Shown here piece by piece: positions 26,841 through 36,327 of a stretch of 64,000 nt of DNA. Below the pieces are notes generated by a model that ran no database searches, was not told the origin of the DNA, and was given only the letters and a program-made list of their open reading frames with translations. Position 1 is the stretch's first letter, and every line of letters begins with the position of its first letter. This stretch comes from Microcaldota archaeon (GTDB taxonomy: Archaea > Micrarchaeota > Micrarchaeia > Anstonellales > Bilamarchaeaceae): the NCBI GenBank assembly GCA_016932815.1, contig JAFGCC010000014.1, forward strand, positions 144,129 through 208,128. Reading direction: 5' to 3'. The position numbers and the translations under genes are program-made.

Positions 26841-27319
26841 TTGCGCGAGTTTGTCGCAACAACATAGGAAACCCAGCGAGGCAAAAAAATATGCCCGAGA
26901 AAGTATCCAAGGAAAACTTTAAAAACGTGCCTTCCCCGTACCTCCAAAAGGAAATAGAGGATGAGCTAAGGGAGAACCTTGAAAAATTCAAGGACCCGGT
27001 AGTGCTAGCGACCATAGCCTACAAGCTCCTAGAAGAGAGGGAAAACACGAACCGGATACTCAAGAACGTCCTGGCGCGGTTGGAGAAACTGGAAGCTGGC
27101 AAGGGACACGTACCTCCCCAAGATACGTTCCTTCCGGAAATAGACCAGAAAATCGTTGACTTCATCGCTGAGAGCGGCGGTTCAACCGCGCGGGATGTTC
27201 AAACAAAATTCGGGTATCGCGGCAGCAACGCGGCAAGTTCGCGCATGAACCGCCTTGCCAAGCAGGGTATCCTTGAAAAGAAACAAGTAGGGAAGAAAAT
27301 GTTCTTCCTCTTGCGCTAA
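26834..27319 (+). CDS. winged-helix/HTH putative transcription regulator
   Basis: KIVDFIAESGGSTARDVQTKFGYRGSNAASSRMNRLAKQGILEKKQVGKKMFFLLR; start ambiguous (26816, 26834 or 26891). Confidence 0.65.
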   Translation: MTVARVCRNNIGNPARQKNMPEKVSKENFKNVPSPYLQKEIEDELRENLEKFKDPVVLATIAYKLLEERENTNRILKNVLARLEKLEAGKGHVPPQDTFLPEIDQKIVDFIAESGGSTARDVQTKFGYRGSNAASSRMNRLAKQGILEKKQVGKKMFFLLR

Positions 27320-27452
27320 TTTCCCGGAAACGGGGATTAAATCGGCGCGAGGCGACCGGAGATGGGCAGCTCACCTCCCACCCACACACAGTTGTTTGCC
27401 CCTCTCCCCCCTCCGCCAATTCTTTTTACTAGGCTGTGCCTTGCATCTCCTT

Positions 27453-28346
27453 CTAGAACCTGCTTATCCTCTTTGGGCGGCTGCTAAGCGCGCCTGGATT
27501 CTGGCTCCCGTTACGGCTGCAAGGCTGGCTGATGGAACTATTGCGCAACATGGGGGCACGCCTGGGCATTGGAGCGTTGAAGGCGGCAAGGGGCACCTGC
27601 GAAACCCTCTTTGCCTCAAGCTCGTTTATGTAGGTGCCAAAGAGGTGGAGGGAATAGGGGAGGCTTTCGAAGAAACGGAGGGCTTCTAAGATGCGCCTTG
27701 AGCGCTCTCCTTCTGGCTGATTGTCTTTTTTCTCCAGGCAGAAATTCACGAGTTCTTCTGCAGCCTGCCGGGCTATGTGGAGGCACTCCTTTTCCAGGGC
27801 GTTCCTTAGGATGAGGCCTTTGAGGAGGCACATCCTCACTTCGGGCAGTTGCCCCCTTGAGCACTTGATTAACTTTGCTGAGGCCCTGGAGCGGGACTTT
27901 GGGTTTTGTGCCCTGGACGCCCTCTCCAGCCGCGCTAGCTTCTCGCGCCTTTTTTCGATTTCCCTGGGGGCCCCTGCACGCGCCTGGGAGGTTTGGGGGG
28001 AGGTTAGGAGCATTTGCTTTGCCTTTGAACGGACTGCCCGCGCCTCCTTGTGCCACCAGGCGTTAACCGAATCCAGCACGGCGTTGAGCATATCGGTTGT
28101 TAGCCCGAACGGGTGCTTTTCCATTATCCTAATTAGCGCGGAGGATGCGTTGGTGCGCACTGCCTTATTAGCGTCCTGGCACTTCCTGCTGAGGGTATCC
28201 ACCATGCACTTTCGATAGAGGTATGGACGCGAGGCATAGAGTTCGTATATATCCTTTGCGCTCTGCGGGGTGCCCAGCATTGAATAAAAATCGGACATGA
28301 AGTCCATTGCAAGCCCAAATCCGGTGCGTGGTTTGTTTTCGTCCAT
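27453..28346 (-). CDS. helical-repeat protein, paralog A
   Basis: Shares LLKGLILRNALEKECLHIARQAAEELVNFCLEKKDNQPEGERSRRILEALRFFESLPYSLHLFGTYINELEAKRVSQVP with the next gene. Confidence 0.7.
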   Translation of the reverse strand: MDENKPRTGFGLAMDFMSDFYSMLGTPQSAKDIYELYASRPYLYRKCMVDTLSRKCQDANKAVRTNASSALIRIMEKHPFGLTTDMLNAVLDSVNAWWHKEARAVRSKAKQMLLTSPQTSQARAGAPREIEKRREKLARLERASRAQNPKSRSRASAKLIKCSRGQLPEVRMCLLKGLILRNALEKECLHIARQAAEELVNFCLEKKDNQPEGERSRRILEALRFFESLPYSLHLFGTYINELEAKRVSQVPLAAFNAPMPRRAPMLRNSSISQPCSRNGSQNPGALSSRPKRISRF

Positions 28347-28369
28347 TTGCGCCTACCTGATTGGGATAA

Positions 28370-29302
28370 CTAAAAATTGCTTATCTTGCTCAGGTGCTTC
28401 CTGTTGCCGCGGGCCGGAACCTTGCTTGGCTGGGGCCCGCTGGGGCGTTCCCTGTGCCAGTTGGGCAGTTCCCTTGTGGTATCGGGATGGGTGCCCCTTG
28501 GATAGCGGGATGCGGAACTGCCCAGGGTCTCCCTGGAGAGCATGGGCACCTGCGAAACCTTCGCCGCATCCAGCTCGTTTATGTGCGTGCCGAACATGAG
28601 GGTGCAGTAAGGAAGCTTTGTAAAAAAGCGGTGCGCCTGCGAAATGCGCTTTATCCTCTCGCCTTCTAGCTGGCCATCTTTCTTCTCCATGCAGAAGCTT
28701 ACGATTTCATCCGCCGCCTGCTTTGCTATTGGGAGGTAGCCCTTATTATCCACCAGGTTCGCCAGCACGAGGCCCTTTAGGATGTCCATGCGGATTAGTG
28801 GGAGCAATTCCCTTGAGCGCTCAATTAGCCGTTCTGAGGCCTGCGCGCGAAGTTCTGCGTTGGGAAGCCTGGAGGCCCTCTGGAGAAGGGTTATTTCATC
28901 GCATCTTTCCTCAATTGCATTGTTGCGCGCGATTACGGCATTGCACTCTTCGAGCCTCCGCCTCGCTTCTTCGCGCAGCCCCATTGCCCCTAGGCTATAG
29001 CCCAGGTTGCCAAGGGAGAGGATGTCTTCTAGGAGGGGGGCGAACTCTTCTGCGGGAAGTTGGCTGGAAACGCGGAGGAGAACGTGGGCTGCGTTGGTGC
29101 AAACCAGGGGGTCCTTGCTGCCGCAGGCTTTTCCCAGTATGCGCAGCAGGTCTGGCTGGCCCTCTCCCCAGCCGTTGGGGTCCCTATCTGGGAGGGAGTT
29201 GAAAAGTTCGCATAATTTGCCAACGCTCCCTTCTTTGAAGAGGAGGTCGATGAAAGTGAATACGGGATTGTGTTCTATAATCTGGTACCAGCTAGTACAC
29301 AT
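28370..29302 (-). CDS. helical-repeat protein, paralog B
   Basis: ILKGLVLANLVDNKGYLPIAKQAADEIVSFCMEKKDGQLEGERIKRISQAHRFFTKLPYCTLMFGTHINELDAAKVSQVP aligns with paralog A. Confidence 0.7.
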   Translation of the reverse strand: MCTSWYQIIEHNPVFTFIDLLFKEGSVGKLCELFNSLPDRDPNGWGEGQPDLLRILGKACGSKDPLVCTNAAHVLLRVSSQLPAEEFAPLLEDILSLGNLGYSLGAMGLREEARRRLEECNAVIARNNAIEERCDEITLLQRASRLPNAELRAQASERLIERSRELLPLIRMDILKGLVLANLVDNKGYLPIAKQAADEIVSFCMEKKDGQLEGERIKRISQAHRFFTKLPYCTLMFGTHINELDAAKVSQVPMLSRETLGSSASRYPRGTHPDTTRELPNWHRERPSGPQPSKVPARGNRKHLSKISNF

Positions 29303-29374
29303 GGTGTTCCACCCACATTGTAGGGATTGTGTGTGAGTAAGTTTAAATTCGTATTCTTTTTGTTACACGGAGGA

Positions 29375-30802
29375 TTATGCGGTTTCCGTGCCTCGCTTTG
29401 AGGTTGAGCCGTGGTCGGCCATTGCCGCATTCCAGATGTTGCCGTATTTTTCCTCCAGCTGCTCCTCGGCGCTCTTTGCCTGCCTGGAGGCCTGGGAGAT
29501 GTGGGAGGCGGTTATTAGCTCCTCATCGTTTACGGAAGCGAGGTCGCCTGCGAGCTTGATTATCCCGCTTAGTATGCGCAGGCGCAGCGTAAGGCCGGAT
29601 GTGTTGTCGGTTGCCCTGCAGATTTTGCGGGATTCTGCCAATACCCCTTCTACGGCTTCGGGGGTTGCGTGGGGAACCCTGCCGTCCTTGCGGATTTCCT
29701 GGGCGACAAACTGCGCCATCTTGCTGCGGTTTGCATCGTTGTCGTCCATGTGGGTGTTGAGGACTACTTCGTAGCCGCTTCCGCGGATTCTTGAGCGCAA
29801 TGCCGGGGAGAGGGCTGGAAGGTCGTTTATGTTCATTGCGCCAACTAGTATGAAATCGCAGGGGACGTTTTCCACGCGCACCGTTGAGCCCGCACTTGAG
29901 GGGTTCCTCCCGGTAATTAAGAATGATTTCTCCTGCATTGCGCTAAGGAGGTACTTCTGGGCTTCCCCTATGGTGGTCATCTCATCGAGGTATAGGACTC
30001 CTTCGTGCGCCTCGTGGATTGCCCCCGGGGTTACGCGCAAATAAGGGGGAGTGCCGATTTCCGGGTGGCTTCCGTAGGGGTCGTGGCGCACGTCCCCTAG
30101 GAGCTCGGTTTCGTTGTTTCCCGCTAATTGCACGAAAGTGGGGCGGGTGAGGGGAACGAGGATTTTCCTGAGCTTTTTCGCGTTGGCCTTGTTGCGCGCC
30201 TCAAATTCCTTCTGGGTTAGGCGGCGGATTTTATCGTCTTCTGTTTTCTCAAATACCAGGGGCTCGTTTATTCCCTCCTCCTCGTCTATGCGCATTGCGT
30301 GGACTATGCTGCTTGATTCTGGCTGGCTGCCGGGAATTAGGTCGCCAAAGGGGTGGTCCCTGCGCGACTGCTTGTCGCTTCCGCAGGTTTTGCAATATAG
30401 GGCGCGCGGGGAGGAAAAGTCCCCGCATCTTCGGCAGCGGAAGCCCAAACGCTCGGAAACGAAAGACGGGGCTTCATATGGCTCGATTATTTCACCCCAT
30501 TCTTTTTTCTTCTCGTTTTTTTCTAGTTCGAGCATTGCGCGGCTCTTTACAGAAATTAGCGGGCGCTCTGGGCGCTCTGCGTTGTGGAAAACGGATATTT
30601 CCTCTTCGGGCGGGGGGAGCAGGCCGGCAATCGTGCGAGCAATCATGCTCTTTCCGGTTCCGGGTGCGCCCACTAAGAGGAGGTGGCGCTTCTGCTTTGC
30701 TATTATGCGGGAAACGGATGCTGCCTGCTCCTGGCCTATAACCCTTGCTAGGGGGTCTTTTGGAATCATGATTTCGGCTGTGCTCTCAAAATCGAAACCC
30801 AT
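29375..30802 (-). CDS. LonB-like AAA+ ATPase with inserted zinc ribbon, lacking the S16 protease domain
   Basis: LLLVGAPGTGKSMIART; CRRCGDFSSPRALYCKTCGSD; GVLYLDEMTTIGEAQKYLLSAMQEK; ORF stops after the lid domain. Confidence 0.8.
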   Translation of the reverse strand: MGFDFESTAEIMIPKDPLARVIGQEQAASVSRIIAKQKRHLLLVGAPGTGKSMIARTIAGLLPPPEEEISVFHNAERPERPLISVKSRAMLELEKNEKKKEWGEIIEPYEAPSFVSERLGFRCRRCGDFSSPRALYCKTCGSDKQSRRDHPFGDLIPGSQPESSSIVHAMRIDEEEGINEPLVFEKTEDDKIRRLTQKEFEARNKANAKKLRKILVPLTRPTFVQLAGNNETELLGDVRHDPYGSHPEIGTPPYLRVTPGAIHEAHEGVLYLDEMTTIGEAQKYLLSAMQEKSFLITGRNPSSAGSTVRVENVPCDFILVGAMNINDLPALSPALRSRIRGSGYEVVLNTHMDDNDANRSKMAQFVAQEIRKDGRVPHATPEAVEGVLAESRKICRATDNTSGLTLRLRILSGIIKLAGDLASVNDEELITASHISQASRQAKSAEEQLEEKYGNIWNAAMADHGSTSKRGTETA

Positions 30803-30837
30803 ATGGGGAGTATTGTGGTAAGAATAGAATTAAAAGG

Positions 30838-32034
30838 TTGGGGAGGGAATTTGCGCTTATGATGCGCAGGATTGGGGCGATGAACTTCATCAATGAGTTC
30901 AGCTATGCATCATTGGTCCTTGCGCTTCCATTGTACCTTATTAGCAGGGGGATGGAAGTTGAGGAAATCGGGCTTGTGCTCTCCCTGCTTCCTTTTGCCT
31001 TCATCCTGGTGAGGGTTTCATCTGCGCTGATTGCCGACGTTTTCGGGGTGAAGGCGTTCTTTATTGCAAACGGGCTATTCAATGCGGTTACTGCTGGGAT
31101 ATACGCCTTTGCGGCAACTCCTTTGCAGTTTGGGATGGGGAAACTGAGCCAGGGCGCTGCTTCGGCGTTCTTCTGGACGGTGGACCGGACTGCAATCATG
31201 GCACGGGCGCACAAGAGGAGCTACCTTATGCTAATGAGCGGGGTTAGGGAATTCGGGGCTGGGCTTGGGATAATATGTGCCGGGGCATTGATTGCGTTTT
31301 TCTCTTTTGAATCCTTGTTTGGGCTTCTTGCCGTGTTGGGGGTTGTTTCTGCTGCGGTTGCGCTCAGCATTGTGAATAGGGGGGCGACATTGAAGAAGCC
31401 GGAGTGGAAATCGGTTTTCAGGATAAATGGGAGGGAGTTCGACTTCTGGCAGGTTTCCGCTGCAACCGTGTTTGTTGGGGCATCTTTCAAGCTGCTCTTT
31501 GTGTTCCTGCTTCCACTATTGATGAGCGCATGGTTTGGGATGGGGTACCTTGAAGTTGCGGTGATGCTTGCGGCATTTTATCTTTGCATGGGAGCTGGGG
31601 GGTTTTTGAGCGTGCGGATTGGGGAGGGGAAATTGAGCCTGCTTGTGCAGCTTGCGGCAATACCGTTTATCATCTTCCTGCCTTTTGATGGGGGATTCTT
31701 CAGCATTGCATTGATGGCTACGGGGCTTGGTTTTGGGGTTTGTTTTGGGATAAACGAGGCGCTCTTTGGGTACCTCTCCAAAAAAGAAGAGGGGATGAGC
31801 TCCAAGTTCGCGGTTTTGCTTGCGCCTGTGAATTTTACGGAATTCCTGGTTTTGGCACTAAGCGGGTTTGCGCTCAACGCACTTGGGATAGAAGCGCTCT
31901 TTTTGCTGAGTGCGCTCCTGCTTCTGGCATCCATTGTGCTCTCTAAGAAGATAATCGGGGATTTTGAGGGCACTAAAAAGCTGATTAGCTACCGCCCGCA
32001 CAAAGGGCCAGCAGCAGTAGCGGCAAGAAGATGA
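30838..32034 (+). CDS. MFS transporter
   Basis: ~12 hydrophobic segments, MFS-like pattern; actual start may be 30859. Confidence 0.75.
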   Translation: MGREFALMMRRIGAMNFINEFSYASLVLALPLYLISRGMEVEEIGLVLSLLPFAFILVRVSSALIADVFGVKAFFIANGLFNAVTAGIYAFAATPLQFGMGKLSQGAASAFFWTVDRTAIMARAHKRSYLMLMSGVREFGAGLGIICAGALIAFFSFESLFGLLAVLGVVSAAVALSIVNRGATLKKPEWKSVFRINGREFDFWQVSAATVFVGASFKLLFVFLLPLLMSAWFGMGYLEVAVMLAAFYLCMGAGGFLSVRIGEGKLSLLVQLAAIPFIIFLPFDGGFFSIALMATGLGFGVCFGINEALFGYLSKKEEGMSSKFAVLLAPVNFTEFLVLALSGFALNALGIEALFLLSALLLLASIVLSKKIIGDFEGTKKLISYRPHKGPAAVAARR

Positions 32035-32311
32035 ATACCGGGCCGCAGAAGGACATGTTGTGGACTAGCCCGTCGTTTTCAATGCAGAATTCTTCTAGGC
32101 TTTCGCATTGGGCTAAATGTGCCTCGTAGAGTTCGAAGTCGAAATCCGGCAGGTTCATGCAGGCTCCCGAAGCGCTTATGTTGCCCCCTGCTGAAATGCA
32201 GGCGGAATTCATGCATTCCTCTTTTACTTCCGGGCACTGGACTCCCGTTACCGCAAATGCCCCGGAGATTAGGAGTGATAATGCCATTAAGAACAATCCC
32301 GGCTTGTGCAT
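31985..32311 (-). CDS. small secreted/membrane protein, Cys-rich, signal peptide and C-terminal TM
   Basis: MHKPGLFLMALSLLISGAFAVTGVQCPEVKEECMNSACISAGG...FIFLPLLLLALCAGGS; overlaps MFS gene 3' end by 50 nt (convergent). Confidence 0.5.
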   Translation of the reverse strand: MHKPGLFLMALSLLISGAFAVTGVQCPEVKEECMNSACISAGGNISASGACMNLPDFDFELYEAHLAQCESLEEFCIENDGLVHNMSFCGPVFIFLPLLLLALCAGGS

Positions 32312-32348
32312 GGGTTTTGTATGTGGGCGGGAGTTTTTAAGGGTTGTT

Positions 32349-33584
32349 TTACTCCAGCTTGGGAAAGAGGAGCCTAAGTTCGGGGTAGGTGCCTGAGAGC
32401 TCATATGAGCGCGAGTAATAGTAATCCCTGTCGCACTGCTTGGTGAATACGGAGATGCTCCCGTTTGCGAGCATCTTCCTTGCCGCAACCGGGGTTGTGC
32501 CATCTATGAAAAACTCCGGGAAGTTTTTTACTGCTTCTGCTGCCTCTTTGGGGAACATCTTGGTGAATGCCCTCTTGGCAAATTCCTTGTCCGGCTGGAA
32601 AACCGAGAGGTGGAATAGGGGCATGAAATTGAAGAAAATCCTGTTTACAGGCGACTGGCCCCCGCCTTCTTTGCCTCCGGAAACATCGTGGACCTGCACA
32701 TAGGCATTGCGGTGCCAGCTAATGGAAGTTAGCCAGGAGAGCACCTGGCCGACATTTTTGGGGGAGGCGTGGTGCATTGAGTAGCCGCAAACTGCAAACG
32801 GGTTCGCGCTTGAGGCGGTGGATATCTCCCTCTGGAGAGCGAGGTCTGTGAAATTGCCTTCTACCACTTTCCATTCTACTCCGGAAGCTTCGCGCACCTT
32901 GTTCCCTATCGCCTTGAGGCTGGCTTTGTCCTGCTCCACCGAGAGTATTTTTATTCTTGGAAGGAATTCCTTTAGCTTTGAGAGAATCATGCCTTCTAGC
33001 GCTCCGGGGCCGGCACCGAGGTTTATGACCGTTATGGAGTCGTTGCTTGAGGCAAGCTCTTCTGCGAGCTTGGATATGAATATCGAATTGCCCAATGGGA
33101 GCCAGGATAATGGCTCTCCTGGGGATGCATTGGTTATCCCGGAGCGGGCGTAGCCGAAGGCATTGTATGAATAGTTGACCAGCTCTGAGAAGGGGACTTC
33201 GGGCTCAAGAGAGTGCATCAGGCTTATTAATTCGCTTTTTGGGCCGTTCACTCTCCTTGCGAATTCCTTTGGCATTGCCACTAGCTCTCCTAATTCCGTG
33301 GGCTCCCCGGTCTGTATGTCCACGTATGGGGAAACGAGCCTTGAGAAGGGCTCCTTGTGCACCTTTGATAGTGCATCCGAGAGGCCTGCTATGGCCTCTA
33401 GGCGTTTGGGCGATGAGCCTCTTGAGTATTCTTCATTGAGATTTGTGAATAGGGCATGGAGCCTTCTGGAGAATGCCCTCCTTCTCTCTTGCGGAAGGCC
33501 GGATTCCCGGAGCGCCCTGCCGAACTGGCGCCTGCCGTGGAACATGTTGATTGTGCGCTTTGGGCTGGCAGTTGCCATTTTCAT
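32349..33584 (-). CDS. SAM-dependent methyltransferase-like protein
   Basis: ITVINLGAGPGALEGMILSKL ... ILSVEQDKAS ... CGYSMHHASP; start refined. Confidence 0.75.
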   Translation of the reverse strand: MKMATASPKRTINMFHGRRQFGRALRESGLPQERRRAFSRRLHALFTNLNEEYSRGSSPKRLEAIAGLSDALSKVHKEPFSRLVSPYVDIQTGEPTELGELVAMPKEFARRVNGPKSELISLMHSLEPEVPFSELVNYSYNAFGYARSGITNASPGEPLSWLPLGNSIFISKLAEELASSNDSITVINLGAGPGALEGMILSKLKEFLPRIKILSVEQDKASLKAIGNKVREASGVEWKVVEGNFTDLALQREISTASSANPFAVCGYSMHHASPKNVGQVLSWLTSISWHRNAYVQVHDVSGGKEGGGQSPVNRIFFNFMPLFHLSVFQPDKEFAKRAFTKMFPKEAAEAVKNFPEFFIDGTTPVAARKMLANGSISVFTKQCDRDYYYSRSYELSGTYPELRLLFPKLE

Positions 33585-33753
33585 GCTTAATTTAGGAAAC
33601 GGAGGTTTTAAAAGGTGTGGGACTGTGGGCATTTAGCCCGGATATGCTGCTCCCCGGATGCGGCTGCGAAGGGTTGGTGGGGAGGGCTGGGGATAGGGCA
33701 AGAGCAAAAGAGAAGGGAAAAGAAAGTGATGCCCCTCCAAAAAGTATGCGCCC

Positions 33754-34113
33754 TTACTGCTTTGGGTGGGCCTTCTTCTTTCCTTCGCTGCGCATTTCCC
33801 CTTCTAGCTCATTTGTGTGCTTCCCATAGAAATATCCGCTAAGGAATAGGGATACGCTAATTAGGAGGAGAATCACCGGGAGCCCAAGGTAGATTATGGG
33901 CAGGAGTGTTGAAGGGAACTGGTCGCGGATGTCCATAAATTCACTAGGGACTACTACCCCGCAGTCCGTTATCTCCTGGACATTGTTGGTAGAGAGGAAT
34001 TCAATCACCACTCCTCCAATGTAGCTTGTGTACGTAATCGTGTAGTAGAGGGTCGCAAGGACTATGAATAGTCCAATTGTCCCAAACGCAGCCGAAAGCA
34101 GCTTGTTTTTCAA
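33754..34113 (-). CDS. small membrane protein (two TM)
   Basis: LFIVLATLYYTITYTSYIGGVVIEFL ... LLPIIYLGLPVILLLISVSLFLSGYFYG. Confidence 0.65.
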   Translation of the reverse strand: MKNKLLSAAFGTIGLFIVLATLYYTITYTSYIGGVVIEFLSTNNVQEITDCGVVVPSEFMDIRDQFPSTLLPIIYLGLPVILLLISVSLFLSGYFYGKHTNELEGEMRSEGKKKAHPKQ

Positions 34114-34224
34114 TTAAATCACCAGAAGAACAATCGGGAGATACTATTTAAAGCTTTCCGGGGCGCATTTGGACGCGGGGGAATCAACCCAAACGATATT
34201 AAACTGGGGGGAGATATCGCCCAT

Positions 34225-35604
34225 ATGAAACTAACCTTCAACGGCGCGGCGGGGATGGTTACCGGCTCCTGTTACCTGTTAGAGGCGGCTAATGAGCGGA
34301 TTCTCGTTGATTGCGGCATGTTCCAGGGCCCAAAGGAGATAACGCGGCTCAATTACGAGCCGTTCCGCTTTGACCCAAAAAAGATTAGCTGCCTCCTGCT
34401 TACCCATGCGCACATAGACCATTCGGGGCTGATACCAAAACTGGTGCGAAATGGGTTTAGGGGAAAGATAATTGCTACTGCGCCCACGGTGGATTTGTCT
34501 AGGATAATGCTTGAAGATTCCGCGAATGTCAATCGCTGGGATACCGAGTATGAAAACAAGCGCCGCCTTAGGATGGGGCTTGCGCCGAGGAAACCGCTAT
34601 ATGAGCTTGCGGATGTAAAAATGGCAATGAAGCTATTTTCCAAAGTGGAATACGGGACCCCGTGCAAAGTCGCGGATTCAATTGGCGCGACCTTCCATCC
34701 AGCAGGGCACATACTTGGCGCTTCAATCATAGAGCTAAACGTAAAAGAAGGGGGGAAGGAAAAAAAGATTGTTTTTTCCGGGGACCTTGGGCAGTGGGAC
34801 AACCCGCTTGTGGGGAGCCCCACGGTTATCGAAAGCGCTGACTACGTGCTTGTGGAATCAACTTACGGAAACCGCCCGCACGAGAGCACCAGGATGAGCG
34901 AGAGATTGTTTGCAAAAGAGGTTATGGGCACCTTCGGGAGGGGGGGCATCCTCATGATTCCGTCTTTTGCGGTGGAGAGGGCGCAGGAACTCCTCTATTA
35001 CCTGCACCGCATGGAGAGGGACAAGGTGCTCCCGGGGGAGATGGTATTCCTGGATAGCCCGCTTGCGATAGCTGCAACCAGGGTATTCAATGAGCATGCA
35101 GGGCAGTTTGTTCCAGGAATTCAGAAGGAATTCAGGGAGCCTTTTGCGTTTAGGAAATTGAAATTCCTAGAGAGCGCAGAAGAATCGATGGCGATAAACG
35201 GATACAAGAAGCCCTGCATAATAATTGCAGGTAGCGGGATGTGCACGGCCGGGAGAATCAGGCACCACTTGAAGCATCATCTTTGGAATCCGAAAAATAC
35301 CCTGCTGTTTGTGGGGTACCAGGCCGAAGGGACCCTGGGGAGGGTTATTTTGGAGGGGGCAAAGAGCGTGAGGATGATGGGGATTGAAGTTGCGGTAAAG
35401 GCGCGGGTGCGCAAAATAGACAGTTTTTCTTCCCACGCGGATGCAACCGGGCTGGTGGAGTGGGTCCGGGGATTCAAAGTGAAGCCGGAGAAAGTGTTCA
35501 TAGTGCATGGGGAAACCGACTCTGCCTTAGGGCTGGAAACCGAACTAAACAAGTTGGGTTTTGATACGCACGTTGCGAAGCTTGGGGAGAGCGTGGAACT
35601 ATAG
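34225..35604 (+). CDS. beta-CASP MBL-fold RNA-processing ribonuclease (YSH1/RNase J-like)
   Basis: LTHAHIDHSGLIPKLV ... HPAGHILGASIIEL ... VFSGDLGQ ... SSHADATGLVEW ... VHGE. Confidence 0.93.
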   Translation: MKLTFNGAAGMVTGSCYLLEAANERILVDCGMFQGPKEITRLNYEPFRFDPKKISCLLLTHAHIDHSGLIPKLVRNGFRGKIIATAPTVDLSRIMLEDSANVNRWDTEYENKRRLRMGLAPRKPLYELADVKMAMKLFSKVEYGTPCKVADSIGATFHPAGHILGASIIELNVKEGGKEKKIVFSGDLGQWDNPLVGSPTVIESADYVLVESTYGNRPHESTRMSERLFAKEVMGTFGRGGILMIPSFAVERAQELLYYLHRMERDKVLPGEMVFLDSPLAIAATRVFNEHAGQFVPGIQKEFREPFAFRKLKFLESAEESMAINGYKKPCIIIAGSGMCTAGRIRHHLKHHLWNPKNTLLFVGYQAEGTLGRVILEGAKSVRMMGIEVAVKARVRKIDSFSSHADATGLVEWVRGFKVKPEKVFIVHGETDSALGLETELNKLGFDTHVAKLGESVEL

Positions 35605-35645
35605 GCTATTTGCAGGTGCTTGCCGGATACGCGCTCTTGAAGGGA

Positions 35646-36032
35646 TTACTTCTTTTTCGCATTTTCGATTGCCGCGCCCATTGCGATTCCCATTATCGGG
35701 ATCATGAGGTAGCTTAGCCCAATCTGGGATAAGTAGTCCCCAAGGCTCATGCCGAATGCCATAACGAGAGTGAGAATGTCTAGGAGCAGGTTGATTGCCA
35801 GCCAGGCCCCTCCTGCTATTGCGCCCTCTTTTAGGTAAGCTGATTTTACTCCCTTGAAATATTTTACGAATAGGATTGCCCCGACTATTCCCCCCGAGAT
35901 GACCATTATCGCCTTGAATGTGGAGATGTTGATTGCGAGCTCTCCTTCGGGGGTATAAAACGCGAATGCGAGGACGAAGGGGACTAGCCAGGAGATTGCT
36001 CCAAACAGGAGTAATTTTGGGATTTTCTGCAC
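35646..36032 (-). CDS. four-TM membrane protein
   Basis: Hydrophobic profile; MQKIPKLLLFGAISWLVPFVLAFAFYTPEGEL. Confidence 0.7.
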   Translation of the reverse strand: MQKIPKLLLFGAISWLVPFVLAFAFYTPEGELAINISTFKAIMVISGGIVGAILFVKYFKGVKSAYLKEGAIAGGAWLAINLLLDILTLVMAFGMSLGDYLSQIGLSYLMIPIMGIAMGAAIENAKKK

Positions 36033-36327
36033 GGGCTTGGTTGGGAGACGGGATTTTTAAGGATTTCTTAATGCCATCCTGACTGCTTGAGTGGTGCCGG
36101 TTACGCTATTTAGAGCATAATGAAATATGGATATGTTCTCCAGGGACCTACGCGCATCCCCTCCGGAGAGAGTCGGGGCGGGTTGGAGGGGTTTTGCCAT
36201 ATCTATCACCATTAACTGGCAGTAGTAGTTAAGCATCCAAGGGGCATATGTTTAACGTATGGCCGGATTTTGCAAAAAGAAATGATGGAATTGCTCCCGC
36301 CTAACTTTTATGGATATGTAAATTTTC

